Shown: one piece after another, positions 29,236 to 36,555 of the stretch
Numbering within the stretch: position 1 is the first letter of the stretch
Layout of the letters: each line of letters opens with the position of its first letter
Source: Bacteroidota bacterium
GTDB taxonomy: Bacteria > Bacteroidota > Ignavibacteria > Kryptoniales > JAKASW01
DNA: 46,261 nt
NCBI GenBank assembly: GCA_021794075.1
Contig: JAJYRM010000019.1
Span: 1-46,261, forward strand
Direction: 5' to 3'
Position numbers and translations under genes: made by a program
Notes under the pieces: model-generated
The model's database searches: none
Seen by the model: the letters and a program-made list of their open reading frames with translations, nothing else
Told to the model about the DNA's origin: nothing

Positions 29236-30204
29236 TCAAATGCCACGGCTGATTTCAAATGTTGACACTGGATTATTAGTAAGAGGGATAATCTTTTTGC
29301 CGTCGAACCTGAATCCCGTTCCGATCGAATTTTCAATCGCATCGATTGACGATGGATCCTCGTCAATCATTGTTGTTACCACTTCTCGAAATAATCTGTA
29401 CTTCATCTTTTGTGTTGCTGAGGAATTCTGCTCGCCTTTGAGAATGACCCTCGCAAAATTCAAAGAAAAGTTGCTGAAGGCGTCTGCTACACCTATGAGG
29501 GGAAAATTTGCGGAATCTGTAATATGGATTTGTTTGATTCTCGCGCTGACTTTCAGAAAGAGTTTCTTCCAAGAGTTCAGTATGATTGCTATTGCTTCTT
29601 TGACGGTCAAGAGCGCGCCAACCGACGAGCCTGCAAGCGAAACCTTTTCCTCTGCCAAGTTTTGGAAATTCTTTTTTCTGTCAATATGGATATAAAGCTG
29701 CATGTCTTCGTCGATTCCTTTGGCTTTCTTGAGAAGTTCGATCGTAGGAAAGGCTATGTAGGAATAGAGTTCACGGTATTTTTTTGCTAGTCTCGCACCT
29801 TGAGGGAGTTTTTCGTTTTTCTCAAATGCTTGCGTATGGGCGCTGAACACACTGGTTATCATGGCTTGCGAGGTCAAGAAGCTCAGAACTCTTTGGAAGT
29901 TAGCCCTTCTTAGTTCATGGATAGCTATTTGGAAGAGGCTACGGTAGATCCTTTCGTAGGTTGTCATATCATCCAAGGTACCATCGCTGAGGGCCAAAGC
30001 CCGCGAATGCAAGACTGAAATATGTTCTTTTCTACACAACTCATCCACTTTCTTCTCCAGTTCTCTATAGGCAGACTCATCCAATAAGACAACAGTGAAA
30101 CCTACAAAGTCAAGTTCTGAATCGCCCCCATCGTCAATGAGGAGATGAAGGTCTCTCACTCGCGGCACGAGAAGTCCCGCTTTGTTCAACCGGTAATTAT
30201 CCAT
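29236..30204 (-). CDS. DUF3800-like predicted RNase H-fold protein
   Basis: Protein of 322 residues. The opening LHLLIDDGGDSELDFVGFTVV, the central LYIHIDRKKN and the late DSANFPLIGVADAFSNF contain acidic residues in the order expected for DUF3800 proteins, which are thought to have an RNase H-like fold. The assignment is by motif order only and remains uncertain. It begins 18 bases after the glycosylase-like gene stop, so the two are surely co-transcribed and may work together. The ribosome-binding site is weak (AGAGATAT). Confidence 0.6.
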   Translation of the reverse strand: MDNYRLNKAGLLVPRVRDLHLLIDDGGDSELDFVGFTVVLLDESAYRELEKKVDELCRKEHISVLHSRALALSDGTLDDMTTYERIYRSLFQIAIHELRRANFQRVLSFLTSQAMITSVFSAHTQAFEKNEKLPQGARLAKKYRELYSYIAFPTIELLKKAKGIDEDMQLYIHIDRKKNFQNLAEEKVSLAGSSVGALLTVKEAIAIILNSWKKLFLKVSARIKQIHITDSANFPLIGVADAFSNFSLNFARVILKGEQNSSATQKMKYRLFREVVTTMIDEDPSSIDAIENSIGTGFRFDGKKIIPLTNNPVSTFEISRGI

Positions 30205-30222
30205 ATATCTCTGCGAATGCCC

Positions 30223-30912
30223 TTAGTTGTCGTGCTCGTATGTCCACTTGTCTTCGTGGACACAGAAGCCCTTTATCCAACACATTGAACACAAACGATA
30301 GCCTCTACTGTATCTATGTCGGGTGCCTGAGGCTTTTGTGCAAAAGACTTTGCCGATGAACCAAAGATAATCAAAGACGATGCGCGGTATTCGTTCGGCA
30401 GATTGCGTGGCTAGCAACTCTTGGAATGACTGGTATCTGTTCGAGGTAGTTGGCTCTCCAACACTTGGGACATTGTCCAAGTGAAGACAGTCTGTGAAAA
30501 TACGCCGAACATGGGTGTCTATTGGGACAAGGAGATGCGGTTCAATATCGTGGTTAGCCTCACCATAGTGTATAAGCATCTCAAGAATTAAGCTTCCTAT
30601 TTTCTGTCCAACCCCGACCCTCGTTGGTGGTGAGTACACGACCTCCTGAAGGTTATTCCATTCGTCGTTTTCGAGGTATCCATTTATGTCGGCAAACTTG
30701 GAATGGAAGTACCGCTTTGCTCGACGCAGTTCGTCGGTCCTTATTCTTTGTCGTGTGTGCAAACAGAAGTCAATGACTCGGTCGAAATTCTCCTGATTAG
30801 CAAGCATTTCATTGCGGGCGACGTGGATTTGTGACAGCACGTATCTCTCCATGAAAGACACCATGAATGACCGCTTCGTTGAAAGTACTCGCGAGACATC
30901 TTCTAAAAGCAT
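30223..30912 (-). CDS. Endonuclease III-like HhH-GPD DNA glycosylase with Fe-S cluster
   Basis: Protein of 229 residues. VGVGQKIG (Lys104) matches the helix-hairpin-helix in which the catalytic lysine of endonuclease III lies, and VPIDTHVRRI (Asp132) matches the catalytic aspartate segment. The C terminus has Cys191 and Cys208-x2-Cys211-x5-Cys217; the last three have the endonuclease III spacing, while the first is further away (16 instead of 6 residues). Family members remove damaged, mismatched or modified bases and can nick the strand. A strong AAGGAGATG precedes the start. It sits between a DNA methyltransferase and a DUF3800-like gene, which suggests a role tied to modified DNA rather than general repair; that is inference. 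Confidence 0.75.
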   Translation of the reverse strand: MLLEDVSRVLSTKRSFMVSFMERYVLSQIHVARNEMLANQENFDRVIDFCLHTRQRIRTDELRRAKRYFHSKFADINGYLENDEWNNLQEVVYSPPTRVGVGQKIGSLILEMLIHYGEANHDIEPHLLVPIDTHVRRIFTDCLHLDNVPSVGEPTTSNRYQSFQELLATQSAERIPRIVFDYLWFIGKVFCTKASGTRHRYSRGYRLCSMCWIKGFCVHEDKWTYEHDN

Positions 30913-31026
30913 ATTACATCTCCTTAATTAGCACAGCAACTAACAATTCAGTAGTCGCATCGCGTTTGTTTCTTCTTCGGATGGTACCCATTTTCATCAA
31001 AAGTTATCCTGTCGTCGCATTGAAAA

Positions 31027-31920
31027 TCAAGTCGCATTTAGGATCGTAGGTATGATAAGCTTCTTTACGTACTTTTTGTTGAGTTCGATCCCCATCGGGA
31101 TTCTTCCCAACTGTTGTGTGGATTGCAAGGTGGTTCCCGACCCGGCGAACGGATCAAGAATAATGTCACCGGCTTTACTTCCCGCCTTGATACAAATCTC
31201 CGGAATCTCAGAAGGAAAGGTCGCGGAGTGGTTACCTCGGGATCCACTTTTCGGAATCGTCCACACGGATCGTTTGTTCCGACCTAGGGGATGACACATG
31301 TGTTCAGGGTTTCTGTAATGAGGACGTTCTGAAAGTGATTTGATTTTTCGATAACCTTTGTACTTATATGCCATCCGCTTGATGCTCTCAGGTTTATGCG
31401 GCTCTCGGATCGCATCTGCATTGTAGTAATAGTTTTTGCCTTTCGTCATTAAGAAGATGTATTCGTGTGCTCGTGTCGGCCGATCATTCACCCCTTCCGG
31501 CATTGCATCCGGCTTGTGCCATATTACGTCGGATCGCAGATACCAGCCGTCTCGCTGGAGAGCAAAAGCAACCCTCCATGGAATCCCGACAAGTTCCTTC
31601 GTCTTCACGCCGCAGTGCGCCCAACCTCTGCAATACGTATCTCCTAAGTTGATCCACAATGTCCCGTCGTCTTTCAGCACCCGGCGTACTTCATGGAACA
31701 CCGAGACAAGCTTCTCGGTATATTCCTCGGGTGTACTTTCCAAACCTATCTGCCCTTTAACCCCATAATCCTTGAGCTTCCAATAAGGGGGACTCGTAAC
31801 GCAGCACTGGACGATCTTGTCCGGCAATTCTTTAAGAATTTGCAAAGCATCTCCATGAAACACCCCACCGCCACCGACAGAGAAGAAGCTGTCCCTCAGA
31901 TTTTCGTGTACCTTGAACAT
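31027..31920 (-). CDS. Site-specific DNA methyltransferase (beta-group, TSPPY type)
   Basis: SAM-dependent DNA methyltransferase of 297 residues. Motif IV is TSPPYW at 42-47 and motif I is FAGSGT at 258-263, the IV-before-I order of the beta group. The Ser-Pro-Pro-Tyr form is more common in N4-cytosine enzymes than N6-adenine enzymes, but both occur. No obvious target-recognition insert can be assigned. There is no recognisable cognate restriction gene beside it; the next gene downstream, after 114 bases, is a glycosylase. It starts four bases after the stop of the TraD-like gene, which suggests they share a transcript. Confidence 0.9.
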   Translation of the reverse strand: MFKVHENLRDSFFSVGGGGVFHGDALQILKELPDKIVQCCVTSPPYWKLKDYGVKGQIGLESTPEEYTEKLVSVFHEVRRVLKDDGTLWINLGDTYCRGWAHCGVKTKELVGIPWRVAFALQRDGWYLRSDVIWHKPDAMPEGVNDRPTRAHEYIFLMTKGKNYYYNADAIREPHKPESIKRMAYKYKGYRKIKSLSERPHYRNPEHMCHPLGRNKRSVWTIPKSGSRGNHSATFPSEIPEICIKAGSKAGDIILDPFAGSGTTLQSTQQLGRIPMGIELNKKYVKKLIIPTILNAT

Positions 31921-31924
31921 TCCG

Positions 31925-33268
31925 TCAAAGGAGGCGGTTCTGACCCGTTTTTTCCTTTTCGTCAGTTCTCTGGTCTACATGAATCCCGCTTTTCCGGGAA
32001 AGAATAATCCTTTCCACGGATTCTCTTGACCTCCCATATTGCCGTCTTGACTCGTTTATGATGTCCGCACCATGTGGCACGTCTATTGCTGCCAGTGAAA
32101 GCGTCGTCGCGCTGAACGGCTGCGATGTCACCCCGTCAATCATGAGTCTCAAATAAATGTGGTAGTTCGGGAGATTCGTGAAGTCAGTTTCCTTGAACGG
32201 ATGAAACTCCCGTGCGAGGTATTCCGCATCTTCGGCTCCGACCCTGAACGAAATGATCGAGCCGACGTTCCCGAAGATGGCAGCCCGCACCTTCTGGTCT
32301 ATCTGCGACTGGTGTTGATGACTGACCGTGAGGGAGAGGTGATACTTGCGGCTTTCGCTCAGGATGTCAGCGAACGAACTTGTAATGAAGGAATGGAACT
32401 CATCGACGTACAGGTAAAAGGGGATCCGCTGAGCTTCGGGGACTTCGGCTCTTCCCAATGCAGTGAGCCATATTTCCGTGAGGAGCAGGGAACCCAGGAG
32501 CGATGTGTTGTCCTCGCCGATCTTGCCTTTTGAAAGATTGGCGATCAGTATCTTCTTTTCGTCCATAATCTCCTTGAGATTGATGGTGCTTCTCGACTGT
32601 CCGATGATATTCCTCAAAGGCAAATTGACCAGGAACTGTCCCACCTTGTTGAGGATAGGGGATATGGCCTCCGACCGGAGCCATGCCGAATACTTGTCGA
32701 ACTCGTTGTACCAGAACGAGAGAATCTCCCTCTGTTGGAGATGCGTGAGGACTTCTTTCCTGAATGCGGGGTCGGTGAGAAGCCTCGGCAGATCAAGGAG
32801 CGTACTCCCGGGATATTCGAGGAGCGTGAAGAGCGAATAGCGGAGGATGTGTTCCAGTCTCGGTCCCCAGAACTCGGTCCAGATCTTCCTGAATACGGAA
32901 ATGATCCCCGATACGATGAGGTGCTGCTTTTCATAGGGTACTTTCTCCAGGGGATTGAAGCCGACGGGATAATCCAGATCGGCGGGATTGAAATAGACCA
33001 CGTCGCCGATCCTTTCCTTCGGGATGCGGTTCAGGATATCCTCGGAGAGGTCCCCGTGCGGATCGAGGAGGCCGATCCCGTTACCTGCTCGGATGTCCGA
33101 CAGTGCCATGTTCGCGATGAGACTGCTTTTGCCGGTGCCCGTTTTCCCGATGATGTACATGTGGCCCCTCCGGTTTTTCTCCTTGATCCCGAACATCTTC
33201 CTGATGTCACGCCAGTTCGTGACGGCGATGGGGGTGACCTGTTCCTTGGGGGTATGCTTTTCATCCAT
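31925..33268 (-). CDS. VirD4/TraD-like conjugative DNA-transfer ATPase (DUF87/TraG-type)
   Basis: P-loop ATPase of 447 residues. Walker A is GKTGTGKSS at about 41-49 and Walker B is YVDEFHSF; DPHGDLSEDIL, LSESRKYHLSLTVSHQH and FRVGAEDAEYLA are typical of type IV coupling-protein-like ATPases of mobile elements. No N-terminal membrane anchor is present, as in many soluble DUF87-type members. I start at the ATG at 33268 because the upstream 30 in-frame residues look non-coding; no clear ribosome-binding site. It is divergent from the plasmid-type operon at 33407. It may pump DNA during transfer, but no relaxase or other secretion genes are in view. Confidence 0.85.
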   Translation of the reverse strand: MDEKHTPKEQVTPIAVTNWRDIRKMFGIKEKNRRGHMYIIGKTGTGKSSLIANMALSDIRAGNGIGLLDPHGDLSEDILNRIPKERIGDVVYFNPADLDYPVGFNPLEKVPYEKQHLIVSGIISVFRKIWTEFWGPRLEHILRYSLFTLLEYPGSTLLDLPRLLTDPAFRKEVLTHLQQREILSFWYNEFDKYSAWLRSEAISPILNKVGQFLVNLPLRNIIGQSRSTINLKEIMDEKKILIANLSKGKIGEDNTSLLGSLLLTEIWLTALGRAEVPEAQRIPFYLYVDEFHSFITSSFADILSESRKYHLSLTVSHQHQSQIDQKVRAAIFGNVGSIISFRVGAEDAEYLAREFHPFKETDFTNLPNYHIYLRLMIDGVTSQPFSATTLSLAAIDVPHGADIINESRRQYGRSRESVERIILSRKSGIHVDQRTDEKEKTGQNRLL

Positions 33269-33406
33269 GTTCGGATGATAAAGGCTTGGTCGGTCTTCAG
33301 ATAAGAGGGGCGGAAGAGCCGGAAGGGACATCGTTGCCCGCCTTATGCACCATGGCACGCGCAGTTATGCTTCATGTCAGAATCATTAACAAAAGGAGAA
33401 ACTGAC

Positions 33407-33826
33407 ATGAAAAAGACGACGAAGCTCATCGAGGTGCAGACCCCGAAAGGAGAACCGCTTTTCCAGTTCAAGATCGTGGAGAGTGTACTGTCGGAAGGCG
33501 AGGTCTTGGCGAACCCGCAACCAGCGGTAAGCCCCGCCCCGTCAAAGCCGCCAATCCCGTCCGGTGGAAATGGCACGAAGCCTCAGAATGGCAACGGAAA
33601 ACAGACCACAGAAGAAATGATGACGGAACCGCAGAAGAAGTATCTCTTCCGCATCATGGCCGAACGCGGGAAGACCGGAGACGAAGCTCACGACCATCTG
33701 AAGGGCCTCTTCAAAGTCAAGACCCTGAAGGAAGTCACGAAGCTCGAAGCGAGCCAGATGATCGAGACACTTCTCTCGTTTTCGCCCGCACAAGGGAACG
33801 GAGGCGGCGATGGACCATCTTTCTAG
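33407..33826 (+). CDS. Plasmid/phage-type protein with small C-terminal helical domain
   Basis: Protein of 139 residues. The first 35 residues are beta-like (KLIEVQTPKGEPLFQFKIVE), followed by a Pro/Gly/Asn-rich linker (about 45-75) and a C-terminal helical domain: TEPQKKYLFRIMAERG, then KEVTKLEASQMIETL. This tail resembles a small domain at the end of several phage recombination and single-strand-DNA-linked proteins. Function unknown. The ATG at 33407 follows AAAGGAGAA; the frame opens 11 codons earlier without a ribosome-binding site. It overlaps the nuclease gene by 17 bases. Confidence 0.7.
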   Translation: MKKTTKLIEVQTPKGEPLFQFKIVESVLSEGEVLANPQPAVSPAPSKPPIPSGGNGTKPQNGNGKQTTEEMMTEPQKKYLFRIMAERGKTGDEAHDHLKGLFKVKTLKEVTKLEASQMIETLLSFSPAQGNGGGDGPSF

Positions 33827-34619
33827 CAGCCAGATCAACCTCTTCCTTCTCTGCGGTCTCAAGTACCGGTACCAGTATGTCGAGAAACGGCCGAAACCGT
33901 TCAGGTCATCGTCACTGGTCTTCGGGAGTGCCCTGCATTCCACCATTTCCTGGGTACACAAGCATGAGATGGAAGGAAAGAAGGTATCCACGGATTTGGC
34001 CTTGAGGATATTCGACGCCGACTGGTACAGCCAGAAGACCGACACGGAGATCCGGTTCAAGGATAACGAGAGAGAATTGGGTCTCATCATCCTCGGGAAA
34101 CAGATGCTCCAGATGTTCCTCGAAGAACCGAGGGAGCCGGTAAAGGGAACGGAAGTTCCTTTCACCGTTCCTTTGGTCAATCCGAGGACGAAGGAGAACT
34201 TAGGCATCACTCTGGAAGGATTCTTTGATGTCATCGGGTCTGATGATGTGATAACCGACTACAAGACTTCCGGGGCGACCATGAGTCAGGACGATGTCGA
34301 CAACCACCTCCAGCTCACCGCTTACGGTTATGCCTACGAGCAGCTCTTCCACAAACCCCCGAAAGGGTTCAGGATCGTGAACTTCGTGAAGAACAAGAAA
34401 CCGAAGATGGCGACATTCGACACCAAGCGGACGAGCGCCCACTATGAGGCATTTTTCTTTCTCGTGAAAGAAGTCCTGAAGGCCATCAAGGTCGGCACGT
34501 TCCATCCGAGACCCGGATACTGGTGCAGGGACTGTGAATACGGAGATGTCTGCCCGTTAACCAGAGAGACCAGGGCCAAACCCGAAAAAGCGAAAGAGGT
34601 TGAGGCTCATGGACGGTAA
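33810..34619 (+). CDS. Cas4/AddB-like PD-(D/E)XK exonuclease with Fe-S cluster
   Basis: RecB-type nuclease of 269 residues (PDDEXK_1 family). LSSSQINLF opens the domain; His43 in GSALH, Asp140 in FFDV and Asp150-x-Lys152 in TDYKTS form the active site, and QLTAYGYAY is the family's Q-motif. Cys15, Cys239, Cys242 and Cys248 have the arrangement that binds a 4Fe-4S cluster in AddB and Cas4. It probably processes DNA ends for recombination or replication of the element. No CRISPR array or other cas gene is nearby. GGAGG precedes the start and it overlaps both neighbours. Confidence 0.88.
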   Translation: MDHLSSSQINLFLLCGLKYRYQYVEKRPKPFRSSSLVFGSALHSTISWVHKHEMEGKKVSTDLALRIFDADWYSQKTDTEIRFKDNERELGLIILGKQMLQMFLEEPREPVKGTEVPFTVPLVNPRTKENLGITLEGFFDVIGSDDVITDYKTSGATMSQDDVDNHLQLTAYGYAYEQLFHKPPKGFRIVNFVKNKKPKMATFDTKRTSAHYEAFFFLVKEVLKAIKVGTFHPRPGYWCRDCEYGDVCPLTRETRAKPEKAKEVEAHGR

Positions 34620-34857
34620 CGGAATGAGAAAACTTCGGAAGGTCCAGTATGGGCACTACGAAGACAAAGCCGCCAAGCCTCATCCCGTAATACGGATTGC
34701 CGGCAAGTACCTTGAGCGGTTCGGGTTCAGGATAGGGGACACGGTCGAAGTCGAAATCGCCGACGGAAGGATCATGGTGCAGAAGTTATCCGAGCCGGAT
34801 GGCAATTACACCAGCGCGGATGCGAATCCAAGAGAGTCAGGCGAAGAGAAGCGGTAA
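34609..34857 (+). CDS. SymE-like / AbrB-fold small protein
   Basis: Protein of 82 residues. The central part (HPVIRIAGKYLERFG, GDTVEVEI, RIMVQKL) resembles SymE, the SOS-induced toxin with an AbrB-like swapped-hairpin fold, in the order Pro-x-Ile-Arg-Leu-x-Gly-x-x-Leu. SymE in E. coli is a nucleoid-condensing or RNase-like toxin controlled by antisense RNA; no antisense RNA was identified here. The ATG at 34609 overlaps the nuclease gene by 11 bases after TGAGG; a TTG at 34600 is less likely. Confidence 0.7.
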   Translation: MDGNGMRKLRKVQYGHYEDKAAKPHPVIRIAGKYLERFGFRIGDTVEVEIADGRIMVQKLSEPDGNYTSADANPRESGEEKR

Positions 34858-34909
34858 TCAGTCTTTTCGCTTGATCTAATTCATTCACCAAAAACCAAAG
34901 GAGAAAGCT

Positions 34910-35134
34910 ATGGCTAACGAGAATGGCCTCTATTCCACAGTGGTCAAGTCGGGAAAGAACACGTACTTCGTTGACGTGAAAGAAGCGAAGAACGGGAACA
35001 AGTACCTCGCGATCACCGAACTGCAAGCCGGAGACCGTGAAAGGAAAAACACCATCAGGGTGTTCGGCGAGGCAATCGGCAAGCTCAGGGACGCAGTTGC
35101 AGAAGCGTCTGCCACTATTCCTGAGCAGCAGTAA
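34910..35134 (+). CDS. PUR-alpha-like (DUF3276) nucleic-acid-binding protein
   Basis: Protein of 74 residues with one PUR-like domain: YSTVVKSGKNTYFVDVKEA, KYLAITEL and a C-terminal helix. Similar small DUF3276 proteins in Bacteroidota bind single-stranded DNA or RNA. AAAGGAGAA seven bases upstream supports the start. A perfect hairpin terminator follows. It belongs to the plasmid-type gene run starting at 33407. Confidence 0.75.
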   Translation: MANENGLYSTVVKSGKNTYFVDVKEAKNGNKYLAITELQAGDRERKNTIRVFGEAIGKLRDAVAEASATIPEQQ

Positions 35135-35139
35135 CCAAC

Positions 35140-35176
35140 ATGTCCGTCCGTGGTTTCATGGACGGACATTTCTTTA
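35140..35176 (+). terminator. Rho-independent terminator
   Basis: ATGTCCGTCC at 35140-35149 pairs perfectly with GGACGGACAT at 35160-35169 over a ten-base loop, followed by TTCTTTA. It separates the PUR-like gene from the DUF932 gene. Confidence 0.85.
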
Positions 35177-35203
35177 ATCACTAATCAATAAGGAGAATCA
35201 ATC

Positions 35204-36208
35204 ATGCCGCATAACATTAACGTCACGAACGGAGGACCTTCGATGATGTACGTCGGAGAAGCGCCCTGGCACGGTCTCGGAACCAAGCTCGACAAACCTG
35301 CCACTGCGGAGGAAGCCATCCAAGCAGCGGGACTTGATTTCACCGTTAGTAAGTTTCCTCTCTTGGCGTCAACGAATGGTCTTTCACCTGAGAGTCATTT
35401 CCTTTCTGTCAATAGTCACTTCGCTACCGTGAGAACGGATACAAAGAAAGTCTTGGGTGTAGTAGGTTCCCGTTATGAGCCTATCCAGAACAAAGATGCT
35501 TTCACGACGTTCGATGCTCTGGTAGGTGAAGGTGAAGCGATCTACCACACGGCAGGTGCGCTCGGGAAAGGTGAACGCATCTGGCTTCTCGCGAAGCTTC
35601 CCGACTACATCAGGGTCAACGGGAACGACATCGTGGAGAAGTACTTGCTTCTCGTGAACTCGCATGACGGAAGCAGCACGGTAAGAGTGAAGCTGACCCC
35701 TATCAGAGTCGTTTGTGAAAACACGCTTTCACTCGCATTAAGTGGTGCTGAACAAGAAGTTCACGTCAGGCATACGCTGAACGCCAAAGAGAAGCTCAAG
35801 GAAGCCCACGAAATCCTCGGCCTTACGAACAAACTTTATAGTCAGCTTGATGCGATATTCAATCGCATGGGCGATACGAAGATGGAGCAGCCAGCATTAA
35901 CTGATTACATCAAGACCGTCTTTCCCGAGAATCCGGAATCCAAGGATCAATCTTGGGTCAAGAAGGTTCATGACGCAGTCTTTGAGTTAGCCGAATCCGG
36001 CGAAGGCGCTGAGATGACAAGAGGGACGCTCTGGGGAGCGTACAACGCGGTGACGGAGTACGTCGATCACTACCGAAATGCAAAGGGAGACGAAACTCAG
36101 CGATTGAAATCGATGTGGTTCGGTTCAGGAGAGAGGATCAAGAAGAGTGCGTTTCGATCCGCCGTCAACTTGTTGGAACATGAACTCACTTTACCGACCG
36201 GTACTTAA
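35204..36208 (+). CDS. DUF932 / phage-plasmid-like protein (TIGR03299)
   Basis: Protein of 334 residues matching DUF932 (TIGR03299 'phage/plasmid-like protein'): PWHGLGTKL near the start, VLGVVGSRYEPIQN, GERIWLLAKLP, VNSHDGSSTVRVKLTPIRVVCENTL. The family is widespread on plasmids and phages and has no established role. Start supported by AAGGAGAA. A strong terminator follows, and this is the last clearly plasmid-like gene of the island. Confidence 0.9.
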   Translation: MPHNINVTNGGPSMMYVGEAPWHGLGTKLDKPATAEEAIQAAGLDFTVSKFPLLASTNGLSPESHFLSVNSHFATVRTDTKKVLGVVGSRYEPIQNKDAFTTFDALVGEGEAIYHTAGALGKGERIWLLAKLPDYIRVNGNDIVEKYLLLVNSHDGSSTVRVKLTPIRVVCENTLSLALSGAEQEVHVRHTLNAKEKLKEAHEILGLTNKLYSQLDAIFNRMGDTKMEQPALTDYIKTVFPENPESKDQSWVKKVHDAVFELAESGEGAEMTRGTLWGAYNAVTEYVDHYRNAKGDETQRLKSMWFGSGERIKKSAFRSAVNLLEHELTLPTGT

Positions 36209-36230
36209 GGATGATGGCACAAAAACAAAA

Positions 36231-36258
36231 GGAAGTAGAATACTCTACTTCCTTTTTT
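36231..36258 (+). terminator. Rho-independent terminator after DUF932 gene
   Basis: GGAAGTAGA at 36231-36239 pairs with TCTACTTCC at 36244-36252 over a four-base loop, followed by six T. AAAA before and TTTT after extend the stem, so it can act in both directions. Confidence 0.92.
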
Positions 36259-36555
36259 GCAAGCTCATGAGTGTTGACCTGCAGATGCTCGAATTTGTTT
36301 TCAACAGTCGATCTGGGTATATTCCACCCAAGTAGAGCGTTGCAGATAATATCCGGGACGTGTGGATATCTTACTTGCCGCTTGGTTTTGTGATGCTGGA
36401 GCACGTTACTGGGTGTTTTAAATAGACGATGTAGAAAGTTGACAACGGATGATTCCGCGTTAGCAAGCCGTGTCTACTTCTGCCCCGCATTATTGAAGGT
36501 AACTCCGTTGCCATAAAGAAAATGGCCCTTTTAAAGTGATCGAGAGGAGATTGTC
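36259..36555. other. Intergenic region at presumed island/chromosome transition
   Basis: About 300 bases without a supported gene. A short minus-strand frame (36186-36404) runs through the terminator and matches no family I know. No inverted repeat, tRNA end or comM sequence was found that would mark an island border. Promoter elements for the secreted-protein gene at 36556 must lie here; TTGACA at 36438 is a possible -35 but no matching -10 is clear. Confidence 0.35.

Larger units (their letters stand above)
20641..36300. mobile_element. Putative integrated plasmid/ICE-like island (right border unresolved)
   Basis: The left edge is set by the break in comM. From there the DNA becomes more AT-rich and the genes are accessory: HTH regulator, nuclease/HEPN cluster, DNA methyltransferase, VirD4/TraD-like ATPase, RadC, SymE-like, PUR-like and DUF932 proteins. 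Many of these families are typical of plasmids, ICEs and defence islands. No integrase, transposase, relaxase, attachment repeat or replication gene was recognised, and the 3' part of comM is not found, so the right border near 36.3 kb is only where the plasmid-like genes stop. The island may extend further or be a decayed remnant. Confidence 0.5.

Noticed and set aside
33349-33370. Possible sigma-54 promoter (TGGCACG...TTATGC) before the 33407 operon
   Set aside because: The distance between GG and GC is 15 rather than the required 12 bases.
33810-34619. Cas4-like nuclease as evidence of CRISPR
   Set aside because: No repeat-spacer array and no other cas gene occur in the window; the family is common on plasmids and phages.
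36186-36404. Minus-strand frame possibly an integrase fragment
   Set aside because: It runs through the DUF932 gene end and terminator, and no recombinase motif (Arg-His-x-x-Arg, Tyr) is present.
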